From a virus, in the IMG/VR virus record IMGVR_UViG_3300045417_000586, positions 1 through 32,373 of that record: 32,373 nucleotides of DNA, one strand, 5' to 3'. The position numbers and the translations under genes are program-made. The notes beneath the pieces are model-generated. The model had not been told where the DNA came from. It did not search any database and was given only the letters and a program-made list of their open reading frames with translations. Of this stretch, positions 16,466 through 23,478 are shown piece after piece; position 1 is the first letter of the stretch, and each line of letters begins with the position of its first letter.

Positions 16466-17725
16466 GTGGTCGCCGGGCAAGAGAACCTCGGACAGGCACT
16501 GCCCGATCCATTCGGCGACGGGTGAGGCGACTCCGTTGCCGCACTGCTTGTAGCGGTGGGTGTCCGACTGCCCGACGGTCCAGTCGTCCGGCCAGCCCAT
16601 GAGTCGCTCGCACTCGATCGGCGTGAGCCGGCGCACGGTCATTGATGCCTCGACGACGGCGGCAACCTGCTGGGTCACTTCGGATGCTTGCGGACTCCGG
16701 GACGGATCGTTGGCCGCAGTCAGGGACGGGGCGACGACGAGCTTGTTCTCGTCGACCTGCTGGCTCTGCACCCACTTGTAATCGACTGCATTCAGCGATC
16801 CGACGATGTCCGAACCGAGCAATCTTTCGCACCGGGCATCGGGACTGTCCGCACGGCCTTGCGACGACCCGACGACGAGATGCTCGCTGTCGCTCGTCTC
16901 CGTGCCCCTGGGCGAACTCATGTGTGTCGTCACGGGTCCGACAATGCGCTGATGCTCGTCTTTTTCCACGATCTGCAACAGGTTGCTGTACGCATCCTGG
17001 CCGTTGTAGCCGTTCTTCATTCGCCAAGTGAGGCATCCTGCGACTTCGCCACCGCCTCCAGCGCCGCCTGCAACCTCGCTGGCAGCACCTTGCTTCGCCG
17101 TTGCGCCCTGCGCAGTATCCCTTCGCACGCCTTCCTTGACAGGTAGTAGCGGGTCGGGACATCGTGCTGCGGTTGCAGGATCGAAGACAGAGACGACGAA
17201 CACTCTTCGACGCCGTTGGGGGACTCCGAAGTATTGCGCATCCAGGATGCGCCATTCCGAGAAACACGCCCCTGCTTCATCCATTTCGTGCAGGACTTGC
17301 CCGAAGTCGGCACCTCCTCCGGACGATAAGGCCCCGGCGACGTTCTCCCAAACAGACATTCTTGGGTATTTTCCATCGGTCAGCTCCCTCATTTCTCTGA
17401 TGATTCGTATCCCCTGATGGAACAGGCCTGACCGTTCGCCGCCGAGACCTGCTCGTTTGCCTGCGACCGACAGGTCTTGGCACGGCGAACCCCATGCTAC
17501 GACATCGACCACGGGTGCGACCGACAGGATGTGGGCGGCGGTGAGCGTCGACACGTCGCCCCATTTCGGGACATGGGGCCAGTGCCGTCCGAGGATCGTG
17601 GTGGCGTGCTTGTCCCATTCGCACTGGAACACGGTCTCCATGCCAGCCGCCTCGAGGCCGAGGTCAAAGCCACCGACACCCGAGAAGAGTGACAGGACTT
17701 TCACACGCCGCACATCCCCTGACAT
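16463..17725 (-). CDS. C5-cytosine DNA methyltransferase
   Basis: This 420-residue enzyme methylates carbon 5 of cytosine in DNA using S-adenosylmethionine. Motif I, FSGVGGFD, is at residues 14-21, and the catalytic motif IV, GSPCQDLS, places the nucleophile at Cys82. ENVAGAL (motif VI) and QRRRRVF (motif VIII) follow. The C-terminal LTPIECERLMGWPDDWT and QCGNGVASPVAEWIG are motifs IX and X. All essential residues are present and the length is normal. The region between motifs VIII and IX is the target recognition domain, so specificity is unknown. It overlaps the PAPS-reductase-like gene upstream by 25 bases, so coupled translation is likely. Confidence 0.95.
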   Translation of the reverse strand: MSGDVRRVKVLSLFSGVGGFDLGLEAAGMETVFQCEWDKHATTILGRHWPHVPKWGDVSTLTAAHILSVAPVVDVVAWGSPCQDLSVAGKRAGLGGERSGLFHQGIRIIREMRELTDGKYPRMSVWENVAGALSSGGGADFGQVLHEMDEAGACFSEWRILDAQYFGVPQRRRRVFVVSVFDPATAARCPDPLLPVKEGVRRDTAQGATAKQGAASEVAGGAGGGGEVAGCLTWRMKNGYNGQDAYSNLLQIVEKDEHQRIVGPVTTHMSSPRGTETSDSEHLVVGSSQGRADSPDARCERLLGSDIVGSLNAVDYKWVQSQQVDENKLVVAPSLTAANDPSRSPQASEVTQQVAAVVEASMTVRRLTPIECERLMGWPDDWTVGQSDTHRYKQCGNGVASPVAEWIGQCLSEVLLPGDH

Positions 17726-18549
17726 TCCAAATCGAACAATCGAAACTGCCCGTGTTCTTCGGCAGTGCGAAGGTCAACCTCATCAAGCGGCACGAGAGAC
17801 TTGTGAAGATAGACAGCACCACGAAGACCGGATTTCTGTCTAAACGAGTCAGTGCGCAGATAGCGGTCAAAGGCAACTGCATCTTTCCATTCATCGGGTT
17901 GATTATCTCGCAAGTTTCGCCAACGCTCATCAGTCTGGAATGGGCAGCCGATACAGGCGGAGCGCGGCGGTTGTTTGTAGCCGCGCTCTTTGCACCATCT
18001 CAGGCAATCAGAGCGAGTCATTTCAAGGTCGACCAGCGGGTAATCATTTTTCATCCACGCTCGATGCGGGTCTCTCATTCGCTGTGCTTCGTCAAATGAA
18101 ATCCCTATCACCGAAGTGAGTAAATGGACTTTGCTGCGTTGACCTTTGGCAAGTCCGGCGAGTTCACGCTGCTTGTTTAGTAGGGGCGTAAGTTTGTATT
18201 CGTTGGTGCATTGTCGTCGCGTGATGCCAGACGTACCATCTTCATTCCGAATAAAGAATGGCATACTCGCAAATCTTCCTAAATTTTCAGCATCTTGTCT
18301 TAGGTTGCCGTTTGAAACTTGGTGGAAATGAATGCCGGCACCATCCATCAGGGGCAGGAGCGACTTCAAATGCTCATAGACCGCACGCGGTTCCCAACCC
18401 GTATCTGCGAAAACAGCGTGCTCTGCTTTCTCAATCTCGCCGTGCAACATCATGAGCAACACGGTCGTACTTTGGACCCCGGCACCCAACGACAAGACAC
18501 GAACCGGTTTGGCGGGGTTGGTGGTCGTCATCGTCGCCGCTTTTCCCAT
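17701..18549 (-). CDS. PAPS-reductase-like / adenine nucleotide alpha-hydrolase protein
   Basis: The 282-residue product has the N-type ATP pyrophosphatase loop SLGAGVQST at residues 20-28, followed by FADTGWEP, which is typical of PAPS reductase and DndC-like proteins. RRQCTNEYKLTPL and a C-terminal SACIGCPFQTDERW with a Cys pair resemble members common in phages and could bind a metal or Fe-S cluster. The family activates a substrate by adenylation, often for sulfur transfer, but phage members are mostly uncharacterised. It lies between two DNA methyltransferase genes, so a role in DNA or tRNA modification is reasonable, though no other Dnd gene is visible. ATG 18549 was chosen because a TATAGT box lies seven bases upstream; 18531 is possible. 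Confidence 0.82.
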   Translation of the reverse strand: MGKAATMTTTNPAKPVRVLSLGAGVQSTTVLLMMLHGEIEKAEHAVFADTGWEPRAVYEHLKSLLPLMDGAGIHFHQVSNGNLRQDAENLGRFASMPFFIRNEDGTSGITRRQCTNEYKLTPLLNKQRELAGLAKGQRSKVHLLTSVIGISFDEAQRMRDPHRAWMKNDYPLVDLEMTRSDCLRWCKERGYKQPPRSACIGCPFQTDERWRNLRDNQPDEWKDAVAFDRYLRTDSFRQKSGLRGAVYLHKSLVPLDEVDLRTAEEHGQFRLFDLECQGMCGV

Positions 18550-18556
18550 TCGCACA

Positions 18557-18562
18557 ACTATA
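18557..18562 (-). promoter_or_regulatory. -10 box TATAGT, leaderless spacing
   Basis: TATAGT on the minus strand is seven bases before the ATG at 18549 and lies in the short gap after the upstream methyltransferase gene. Confidence 0.5.
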
Positions 18563-18568
18563 ACACGG

Positions 18569-19405
18569 TCATAAGGTGAACAAGTTTGATTCTGCTTCGA
18601 TTCTCCGACGAGCCATCTCCGCGTATTCGGGGTTGAGTTCGCAACCAATCCATCGCCGGTTGTGGCGTTGGGCGACGAGTCCGGTGGTGCCCGCACCGAA
18701 GAACGGGTCGAGCACGGTGCCGTTTTCGGGACAGCCGGCCAGAATGCACGGCTCGATGAGTCGCGGCGGGAAGGTGGCAAAGTGGGCGCCCTTGAATGGT
18801 TCGGGGGCGACCGTCCACACCGAACGTTTGTTGCGAGTGCCGCTGTCCACGTAGTTGTTGCCTGATTTGGTGGCATGTTTCGGATCCTTGCTGTCGCCGT
18901 ACTTGCTGCCGCCGAACCGAATGCTGGTCTCGCCGAGATTTGCAGACGGTTCCTTTATCGCTTCCTGGTCGTAGTAATACTTGACCGATTTCGTGAGCAG
19001 GAAGAGGTATTCGTGGGATTTGGTGCACCGGTCGGTCACCGATTCGGGCATCGGGTTCGGCTTGTGCCAGATGATGTCTTGTCGCAGGCACCAGCCGTCG
19101 GCCTGGAGGGCGAACGCCATGCGCCACGGGATACCTACGAGGTTCTTGGGTTGCAGGCCGTCGACGACGGAGTAGCAGTCCCCCAGGTTGAGCCACAGCG
19201 TCCCGTCATCCCGCAACACGCGCCGCACCTCGCGGAACACGGAGACGAGCTGGTCAATGTATTCGCCGGGTGTCCGTTCCAGGCCGATTTGACCATCCTG
19301 ACCGTAGTCCCGGAGGCCCCAGTACGGCGGACTCGTCACGACACAGTTCACCGATTCGTCGGCGAGCTCGGACAGTCTGTCGCGAACATCGCCCACGAGA
19401 ATCAT
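18569..19405 (-). CDS. Beta-class N4/N6 DNA methyltransferase C
   Basis: The 278-residue protein has the catalytic motif TSPPYWGLRDYG beginning at residue 24 and the SAM-binding motif DPFFGAGTT at 233-241, in the beta-class order. GTLWLNLGD and NRRWIGCELNPEYAEMARRR are also typical. The SPPY form is common in N4-cytosine methyltransferases, but adenine N6 enzymes also use it, so the base is not certain. It is the most upstream protein gene of the minus-strand modification block and follows the tRNA-Arg gene by about 30 bases. It differs from the two left-arm methyltransferases in size and motif. Confidence 0.93.
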   Translation of the reverse strand: MILVGDVRDRLSELADESVNCVVTSPPYWGLRDYGQDGQIGLERTPGEYIDQLVSVFREVRRVLRDDGTLWLNLGDCYSVVDGLQPKNLVGIPWRMAFALQADGWCLRQDIIWHKPNPMPESVTDRCTKSHEYLFLLTKSVKYYYDQEAIKEPSANLGETSIRFGGSKYGDSKDPKHATKSGNNYVDSGTRNKRSVWTVAPEPFKGAHFATFPPRLIEPCILAGCPENGTVLDPFFGAGTTGLVAQRHNRRWIGCELNPEYAEMARRRIEAESNLFTL

Positions 19406-19435
19406 CGGTGTGCCAGCTTAGTCGGCGAGGACCGG

Positions 19436-19509
19436 CGCACCCGGTAGGAGTCGAACCTACGACCTACTGATTAGAAGTCAGTTGCTCTGTCCAGCTGAGC
19501 TACGGGCGC
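19436..19509 (-). tRNA. tRNA-Arg (anticodon UCU)
   Basis: A complete cloverleaf can be drawn. The acceptor arm pairs GCGCCCG with CGGGTGC, with one G-U. The anticodon stem ACTGA/TCAGT encloses the loop CTTCTAA, giving anticodon TCT. The T arm GTAGG/CCTAC encloses TTCGACT. The CCA end is not encoded. It reads AGA and AGG codons; AGG is frequent in several genes here, including the giant gene. Confidence 0.93.
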
Positions 19510-19557
19510 TTCTGTCGTCCCGAAATCGTGCAGTATCCCTAAGCTATATCAATTTCG

Positions 19558-19630
19558 TGGGCCGAGGGGGGATCGAACCCCCGACCTAGGCATTATGAGT
19601 GCCCTGCTCTGACCACTGAGCTACCGGCCC
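19558..19630 (-). tRNA. tRNA-Met-type (anticodon CAU)
   Basis: The acceptor arm pairs GGGCCGG with TCGGCCC. The anticodon stem GGGCA/TGCCT encloses CTCATAA, giving anticodon CAT, and the T arm GGGGG/CCCCC encloses TTCGATC. An A-T pair closes the anticodon loop, so it lacks the three adjacent G-C pairs of initiator tRNA. Elongator Met is likely. An Ile tRNA with modified CAU cannot be excluded. Confidence 0.92.
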
Positions 19631-19709
19631 GCGTGGTGCAGGTCGCCGGACGGGTTGTTACGAAATTTCCCCCAATCTCGGAGTCAATGCCGCCCGGCGA
19701 CCGACTGCA

Positions 19710-20180
19710 TCAGAAGGGTTCTTCCTCTTTCGGAGCCCCGACCGATACCGTCCGGCGTTGCTGGCGAGAAGCCGGTGCCCCGCTGGACTTCTGTTCGCTC
19801 GCATCGGTGGTCGTGTTTCCTTGCGCGCGACGACGCTCGAGGCTCTCGATTGAGCGGGCGAGAATGCCGATTTCCTCGGCGACGATTTCCGTCGTCGATC
19901 GCTTCTGTCCCGATTCCTTGTCCTCCCAGCTCCTCTGCTCGAGTCGGCCCTGGACGATGACACCGATGCCCTTCTCGGCCACGCGCGCGAAGTTCTCTGC
20001 GAGATAACGCCAAGAGATGACATTGACGAACGACGTCTTCTCCTGCTTCTCCTTGTTCTCGTCGTACCAGATGTGATTGACTGCCACGCTGAACGAACAC
20101 TTCGCCGCCCCACTGGGCAGATAGACGAGTTCTGGGTCTGCGGTGATGTTGCCCACCACCGTCGTCGGGGAAAGATTCAT
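19710..20180 (-). CDS. ssb: Single-stranded DNA-binding protein
   Basis: The 156-residue protein begins NLSPTTVVGNITADPEL and continues with the OB-fold pattern of bacterial SSB, including SFSVAVNHIWYD, FVNVISWRYLAENFA and GIGVIVQGRLEQRSWED. A low-complexity Ser/Gln/Arg linker follows, and the acidic tail EEEPF corresponds to the conserved DDDIPF tip that recruits replication and repair partners. It coats single-stranded DNA during phage replication. The ATG at 20180 was chosen because AAAGGAC lies five bases upstream and the fold begins directly after it. It diverges from the small gene at 20226. The two tRNA genes lie downstream on the same strand. Confidence 0.95.
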   Translation of the reverse strand: MNLSPTTVVGNITADPELVYLPSGAAKCSFSVAVNHIWYDENKEKQEKTSFVNVISWRYLAENFARVAEKGIGVIVQGRLEQRSWEDKESGQKRSTTEIVAEEIGILARSIESLERRRAQGNTTTDASEQKSSGAPASRQQRRTVSVGAPKEEEPF

Positions 20181-20211
20181 TGCTTGTCCTTTCGTTGGGT
20201 TTAGTGGTAGG

Positions 20212-20218
20212 TAGACTA
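20212..20218. promoter_or_regulatory. Overlapping divergent -10 boxes between ssb and the gene at 20226
   Basis: TAGACTA reads as TAGACT on the plus strand and TAGTCT on the minus strand. It lies in the 45-bp gap between the two divergent genes, so one site could set both transcripts. Confidence 0.4.
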
Positions 20219-20225
20219 GCAGCCC

Positions 20226-20492
20226 ATGACCAGCAATCCCGACACCACCAACGATCTCAAAATTGTCCTTATCGAGCACCTCGCAGAAATCCTTGACGAT
20301 CTGGAAATGAACGACAGCAACGAGGGTGAGTTCTCCGATCGGGCCATAGTCGAGATGCATGAGAGGAACATAGGGCTCTCGGGCTTCCTGATAGCCTCCC
20401 TGGGGCTCTCAGACGCATCAAAAGACGACCAGGGGTATCTGGTGAGGGTGAATCCCGAAGACCCCCAATCTTATGTCGATAGAAACCTTTGA
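20226..20492 (+). CDS. Acidic hypothetical protein, 88 residues
   Basis: I do not recognise it. The first half, LKIVLIEHLAEILDDLEMNDSNEGEFSDRAIVEM, is helical and acidic. The second half has GFLIASLGLSDASKDDQGYLVRV. There are no cysteines and no clear membrane segment. A TAGACT box lies eight bases before the ATG, and there is no strong ribosome site. It diverges from ssb. Confidence 0.6.
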   Translation: MTSNPDTTNDLKIVLIEHLAEILDDLEMNDSNEGEFSDRAIVEMHERNIGLSGFLIASLGLSDASKDDQGYLVRVNPEDPQSYVDRNL

Positions 20493-20521
20493 TAGTGCGC
20501 TTGTGAACAGAGTGGTGTATT

Positions 20522-20565
20522 CCGGAACGGTTCCGGCTTACAATTGATGTAACCTCGTTGTAACC
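20522..20565 (+). promoter_or_regulatory. Cluster of inverted and direct repeats (operator-like)
   Basis: CCGGAAC G GTTCCGG at 20522-20536 is a perfect inverted repeat. TTACA, five bases, TGTAA at 20538-20552 is another. TGTAACC recurs at 20548 and 20559, eleven bases apart, one helical turn. They lie 60-100 bp upstream of the secreted transglycosylase gene and could bind regulators. Confidence 0.5.
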
Positions 20566-20620
20566 ATCGTCCGGGCCCGACCACCTACTAGAAGTCGGGT
20601 CGCCCAACCACAGGAGGAAT

Positions 20621-21235
20621 ATGAATGCAACCACGATAGGCAGTTTACTTTTATCCGTCGGAGTGTTGTTCAGCCAGATTTTCCCGCCTCCCATCTCGGG
20701 TCAGACCGAACTGAGAGGTTGGTCTGGCAAAAGGGTCATTGCAGTCGGAATCGGGCACCGCAACAGTCCCGAGGCCACCACCACGACCACGACCACGACC
20801 ACCACCACGACCACCATCGTCTTCCGCCACGGGGACATCTCGTGGCTCCCCGTGCTGGCGGCCGAAGCTGGCTGGCCCGAGGACACATGGGACAGGCTCG
20901 GCGAAATAATCCTGAGGGAGTCGGGGGGTTGCCCGAACCGTCGGGGTGGCGACGTGGTGGACCAGGACTGCAGGATCGTCCGAGTGTCCGAGTGGAACCA
21001 CCGTTCGGACACGGGCCTGCTGCAGATCAACGGGGTGAACTACGATCCTCACCGGAACAGGTGGGCGAGAATCTGCTCGGACATGGACATCTGCAGGCAG
21101 GAACCGTTGCTTGACCCGGCGACCAACCTCAGGGCCGGCTACCTCCTCTACAGTTACTCCGGCTGGGATCCATGGGATCCCTGCACCTACGGCCCGAAGT
21201 GGGCCAACCGGTGCAAGTCGTCCAGGAAGCCGTAG
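20621..21235 (+). CDS. Secreted lysozyme-like transglycosylase with poly-Thr linker
   Basis: The 204-residue protein starts with a short N-terminus and a hydrophobic segment (IGSLLLSVGVLFSQIF) that should act as a signal peptide or anchor. Thirteen threonines in a row at 53-65 form a linker, a kind often glycosylated in actinobacterial secreted proteins. The catalytic part has ILRESGG with Glu100 as the likely acid, then DTGLLQINGVNYD and NLRAGYLLY, the pattern of the SLT/lysozyme-like fold. It probably cuts the glycan strands of peptidoglycan outside the membrane. A perfect AGGAGG precedes the ATG, in contrast with most genes here. A role in lysis, entry or superinfection control is inferred. 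Confidence 0.82.
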   Translation: MNATTIGSLLLSVGVLFSQIFPPPISGQTELRGWSGKRVIAVGIGHRNSPEATTTTTTTTTTTTTIVFRHGDISWLPVLAAEAGWPEDTWDRLGEIILRESGGCPNRRGGDVVDQDCRIVRVSEWNHRSDTGLLQINGVNYDPHRNRWARICSDMDICRQEPLLDPATNLRAGYLLYSYSGWDPWDPCTYGPKWANRCKSSRKP

Positions 21236-21236
21236 G

Positions 21237-21266
21237 GTGCGCCGACGGATTGCTCGTTGCTACTTT
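21237..21266 (+). promoter_or_regulatory. Phage promoter-like element 1
   Basis: GTGCGCCGAC is followed directly by GGATTG, eight bases, then TACTTT. The ATG at 21273 is six bases later, so the message would be leaderless. Confidence 0.75.
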
Positions 21267-21272
21267 TTGATT

Positions 21273-21677
21273 ATGGACACACTCTGCCGCTATTGCGGGC
21301 GCGAAGTCACATGGGCGACATCGAAGGCGGGCAAGCGCTACCTTGCCGAACCGACTGCAATCTTCGGTGACAACGGCAACAAAATCAAGGAAATCATGCG
21401 CGCTCATTACTGCACGGCGACCGAATCCGAGAAGCAGGCGATTGACGACGCATTGAAGGCACGCAACGAGGAAGCAATCGAGCGCGGTGAGATCGTCGTC
21501 GGACAGCATGTCGTGATCTTCAAGGGTCGCAAGTATCCGATTGGCACCACGGGGATCGTGGACTGGGTTGCCCGCGAGGCGGATCAGTACGGCGTGACGA
21601 AGGTGCGCGTGGTGCTCAACGACGGCACCAAAATCTACGTCAACCGCGAGAATCTCAAGGTCGCCGCCGTCGCCTAG
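21273..21677 (+). CDS. Hypothetical protein with CxxC and SH3/KOW-like C-terminus
   Basis: The 134-residue product begins MDTLCRYCGREVTW, with a CxxC that could bind zinc, followed by a charged helical centre. The C-terminal half, GQHVVIFKGRKYPIGTTGIVDWV, then VTKVRVVLNDGTKIYVNRENLKV, reads like a small beta-barrel of the KOW/SH3 kind found in nucleic acid-binding proteins. The family is not known to me. The start is fixed by the promoter-like element that places the transcript start at this ATG. Upstream in-frame ATGs lie inside the transglycosylase gene and are unlikely. Confidence 0.72.
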   Translation: MDTLCRYCGREVTWATSKAGKRYLAEPTAIFGDNGNKIKEIMRAHYCTATESEKQAIDDALKARNEEAIERGEIVVGQHVVIFKGRKYPIGTTGIVDWVAREADQYGVTKVRVVLNDGTKIYVNRENLKVAAVA

Positions 21678-21684
21678 GGGCAGT

Positions 21685-21714
21685 GTGCGCCGACGGATTG
21701 CCTCTCTGTACAGT
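21685..21714 (+). promoter_or_regulatory. Phage promoter-like element 2
   Basis: GTGCGCCGAC and GGATTG are followed by eight bases and TACAGT. The ATG at 21721 is six bases later. The first 17 bases are identical to element 1. Confidence 0.75.
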
Positions 21715-21720
21715 CAAAGC

Positions 21721-22077
21721 ATGGACACGCTCACCTTCACCGAAAAAGTCTCTCGCCGACTAATCATCAGTGCCGACGCCCTCGGCGACACGGATTGGCA
21801 CTACGAAGTCGCGACGATCCCTGGAACCTACATCGCGCGTTGCGTGACCGACGGCCCGGGCAAGCCGTGCTCGCTGGAGGATGCCTATTGGGTCGTCGTC
21901 ACCGTTGACGCCACCTGCACGGGTGGCTGGATCCCTGGTCACGGGGGCAGGAACGAGGCGATGTCGTCCGTCGGCAAGCCGATGCCATACACCATTCAGG
22001 TTTACGGGCACCAAGTCAGGGATTCGCTGGCTGGCGACGACTCGTGCTGGGGGATCAACGCCACCGTCGTCGCCTAA
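21721..22077 (+). CDS. Hypothetical protein, 118 residues
   Basis: I do not recognise this protein. It is mixed alpha/beta with four Cys residues spread through it and no transmembrane segment. The first part, MDTLTFTEKVSRRL, shares only its first residues with the preceding gene, MDTL. An aromatic block, DAYWVVVTVDA, lies mid-protein. The start is set by the promoter-like element immediately upstream. No ribosome binding site is visible. Confidence 0.65.
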   Translation: MDTLTFTEKVSRRLIISADALGDTDWHYEVATIPGTYIARCVTDGPGKPCSLEDAYWVVVTVDATCTGGWIPGHGGRNEAMSSVGKPMPYTIQVYGHQVRDSLAGDDSCWGINATVVA

Positions 22078-22093
22078 TGCTAATGTTGCCGCC

Positions 22094-22438
22094 ATGGCAG
22101 ACAAGAGGCGCGACAAACGACGAGAAACTCGGGACAAGATCGGCAGGGAAGAAGTGCTCGATCTCGCAAAAGAGGCGACTTCGAGCATCCGCAACATCAG
22201 TTACGGCGAGCCGCAGGATGACTTCGCCTGCACGTCGGAGTTGTGGGAGTCGTACCTGGCGCGCACCATGCAGGTCAGGGGAAGGTTGACGGTGCGGCCG
22301 TACGACGTCCCCGTGATGATGGTGTTGCTGAAAATTTCGCGGCTCGCCCAGACGCCCGGCGATGCCGATCACTGGGTGGACATGGCCGGTTACGCCGCGA
22401 TAGGCGCGGAGTGCGCAATGATGGAGTGCTGCGAGTGA
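22094..22438 (+). CDS. DUF6378-like phage protein
   Basis: The 114-residue protein has a charged N-terminus (MADKRRDKRRETRDK) and then a helical domain with VPVMMVLLKISRLAQTPGDADHWVDMAGYAAIGAE. This matches my memory of DUF6378, a phage family with conserved LLK.aR and D..vD.aGY positions, in the general style of MazG-like helical proteins. Its function is unproven. A TAATGT box lies seven bases before the ATG and there is no ribosome site. Its stop overlaps the GTG start of the next small gene. Confidence 0.72.
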   Translation: MADKRRDKRRETRDKIGREEVLDLAKEATSSIRNISYGEPQDDFACTSELWESYLARTMQVRGRLTVRPYDVPVMMVLLKISRLAQTPGDADHWVDMAGYAAIGAECAMMECCE

Positions 22439-22524
22439 GCCGGCTTCCCGTGATTGCCGCGATCGTCGGGACTGCCGTGACGTTCCTGATCGTGCTCGTC
22501 TGGGTCGCCTCGTTGTCGTGCTGA
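22435..22524 (+). CDS. Putative 29-residue membrane protein
   Basis: A GTG start overlaps the stop of the previous gene in GTGA. The peptide reads SRLPVIAAIVGTAVTFLIVLVW and ends in VASLSC, one clear transmembrane helix. The overlap suggests translational coupling. It ends eight bases before the convergent gene at 22532. The shortness limits certainty. Confidence 0.5.
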   Translation: MSRLPVIAAIVGTAVTFLIVLVWVASLSC

Positions 22525-22531
22525 TCCCGTC

Positions 22532-22834
22532 TCAGAACGGCGAGGAGTCCGCCTCATCCTTGTCGCGGTGAATGGTCTCGGTGAGTTCGCCCACCACCTC
22601 CACCCCGTGCCAATCGACCAGTGCCCGGCAAACATCGATCAGGGCCGCCGGGTAGTTCCCGTGCTTCCGGTAGGCGGCATCCGCGAGATTGACCGCCGTT
22701 CGCTCGGCGGTTTCCCTCTCGGCTTCCAGGTATTGCCTCAGCGGCTCGTCGTGCTTGAGCGTGTGCTCTTCGGCCATTCGATCCAGGTGATCCTGGTAGA
22801 GATCGGCCGCGATCTCCTGCTCCATCTCGTTCAC
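22532..22834 (-). CDS. Hypothetical helical protein, 100 residues
   Basis: The product is acidic and mostly helical, with QEIAADLYQDHLDRMAEEH and YLEAERETAERTAVNLADAAYRKHG, then a Trp-containing segment (ALVDWHGVEVVGELTETIH). The family is unknown to me. It starts at a GTG overlapping the previous stop in GTGA and is the last of five tightly packed minus-strand genes read from the promoter at 23751-23780. Confidence 0.65.
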   Translation of the reverse strand: MNEMEQEIAADLYQDHLDRMAEEHTLKHDEPLRQYLEAERETAERTAVNLADAAYRKHGNYPAALIDVCRALVDWHGVEVVGELTETIHRDKDEADSSPF

Positions 22835-23061
22835 TCCCGCACCTCCGTCGTGACGTGGTTGAAGTATGCCGCGACCTCGTAGCCGAATTCCTCCACGAGG
22901 TCGCTGTAAGCCAGGGCCTGGGCATCCTCGGCATCCGTCGTCGTGGCGGCGAGCGTGATTGAGCGGATGTTGCTCATCGTCTCGAGCTTCTTGTTCGCCC
23001 GGAAAGTGACGAAGTAAGTCCGCTCGTAGAGGATCGTCGGGTCGTCATCAATGTCGGTCAT
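22831..23061 (-). CDS. Hypothetical protein, 76 residues
   Basis: After an acidic start (MTDIDDDPTILYERTYFVTFRANKK) the protein continues with SITLAATTTDAEDAQALAYSDLVEEFGYEVAAYF, a strand then helix pattern. It resembles small phage proteins of unknown role that I cannot name. The ATG at 23061 overlaps the stop of the upstream small membrane gene in ATGA. Further upstream starts would run through that gene and are rejected. Confidence 0.62.
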   Translation of the reverse strand: MTDIDDDPTILYERTYFVTFRANKKLETMSNIRSITLAATTTDAEDAQALAYSDLVEEFGYEVAAYFNHVTTEVRE

Positions 23062-23210
23062 GAATCGAGCCCGCACTTGTCGCAGTAGGAGTCGTACACG
23101 CTCGGCCCGTGGTCGCACTGGCCGTCGTTCAGCACGTCGCGAGCGATCAAGTACAGAGAGAGCAGCACGAGGTTGCCGAAGATGAAAAAGGCGAACCAGA
23201 AGTTGTCCAT
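23058..23210 (-). CDS. Small membrane protein with Cys/His tail, 50 residues
   Basis: The N-terminal FWFAFFIFGNLVLLSLYLIA is a single transmembrane helix. The tail has QCDHG and then YCDKCGL, four Cys/His positions that could bind a metal. The gene fits between its neighbours with a four-base gap upstream and an ATGA overlap downstream, as expected for an operon member. The precise fit, the complete frame and the conserved-looking CDKCG motif support it. Confidence 0.65.
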   Translation of the reverse strand: MDNFWFAFFIFGNLVLLSLYLIARDVLNDGQCDHGPSVYDSYCDKCGLDS

Positions 23211-23214
23211 GCAG

Positions 23215-23478
23215 TCAGACTACACCGCGGGCATCCGCGTCGCTCTCGTCGTAGGCGATGGTGATCCTGCTGGATGCCCGGACCGTGTAATGCTCCGCAC
23301 GCGATTTTTCCACGGGGAATCCGTGTATCGTGCCGTAAATCTGGATGTCGTTCGACTTGTCGTAAATGCGCACGACCCGGCCGACGTACTTGTAAGGCTT
23401 GCCGTTCACGGTGATACGCACGGTTCGACCGTTCACGACTGCCGTTCGCGCGAATGCCAGCACCTCGCTCTTTTTCAC
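23215..23478 (-). CDS. Hypothetical beta-rich protein, 87 residues
   Basis: The protein is rich in short strands: GRTVRITVNGKPYKYVGRVVRIYDKSNDIQIYG, then HYTVRASSRITIAYDE. This suggests a small beta-barrel, perhaps nucleic acid binding, but I cannot name a family. A GTG start overlaps the stop of the upstream gene in GTGA. It is the second gene of the minus-strand series. Confidence 0.62.
   Translation of the reverse strand: MKKSEVLAFARTAVVNGRTVRITVNGKPYKYVGRVVRIYDKSNDIQIYGTIHGFPVEKSRAEHYTVRASSRITIAYDESDADARGVV

Noticed and set aside
17701-18876. Longer start for the PAPS-reductase-like gene (391 residues)
   Set aside because: The extra 109 residues lie antiphase inside the upstream methyltransferase gene and look like a shadow. 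ATG 18549 has a -10 box at leaderless distance.
19406-19443. GTGCGCC followed by TAAGCT before methyltransferase C as a twelfth promoter element
   Set aside because: GGATTG is missing, the spacing differs, and GTGCGCC is part of the tRNA-Arg acceptor end.
18875-19447. 190-residue plus-strand frame opposite methyltransferase C
   Set aside because: It is antisense to an enzyme with intact motifs and has no domain of its own.
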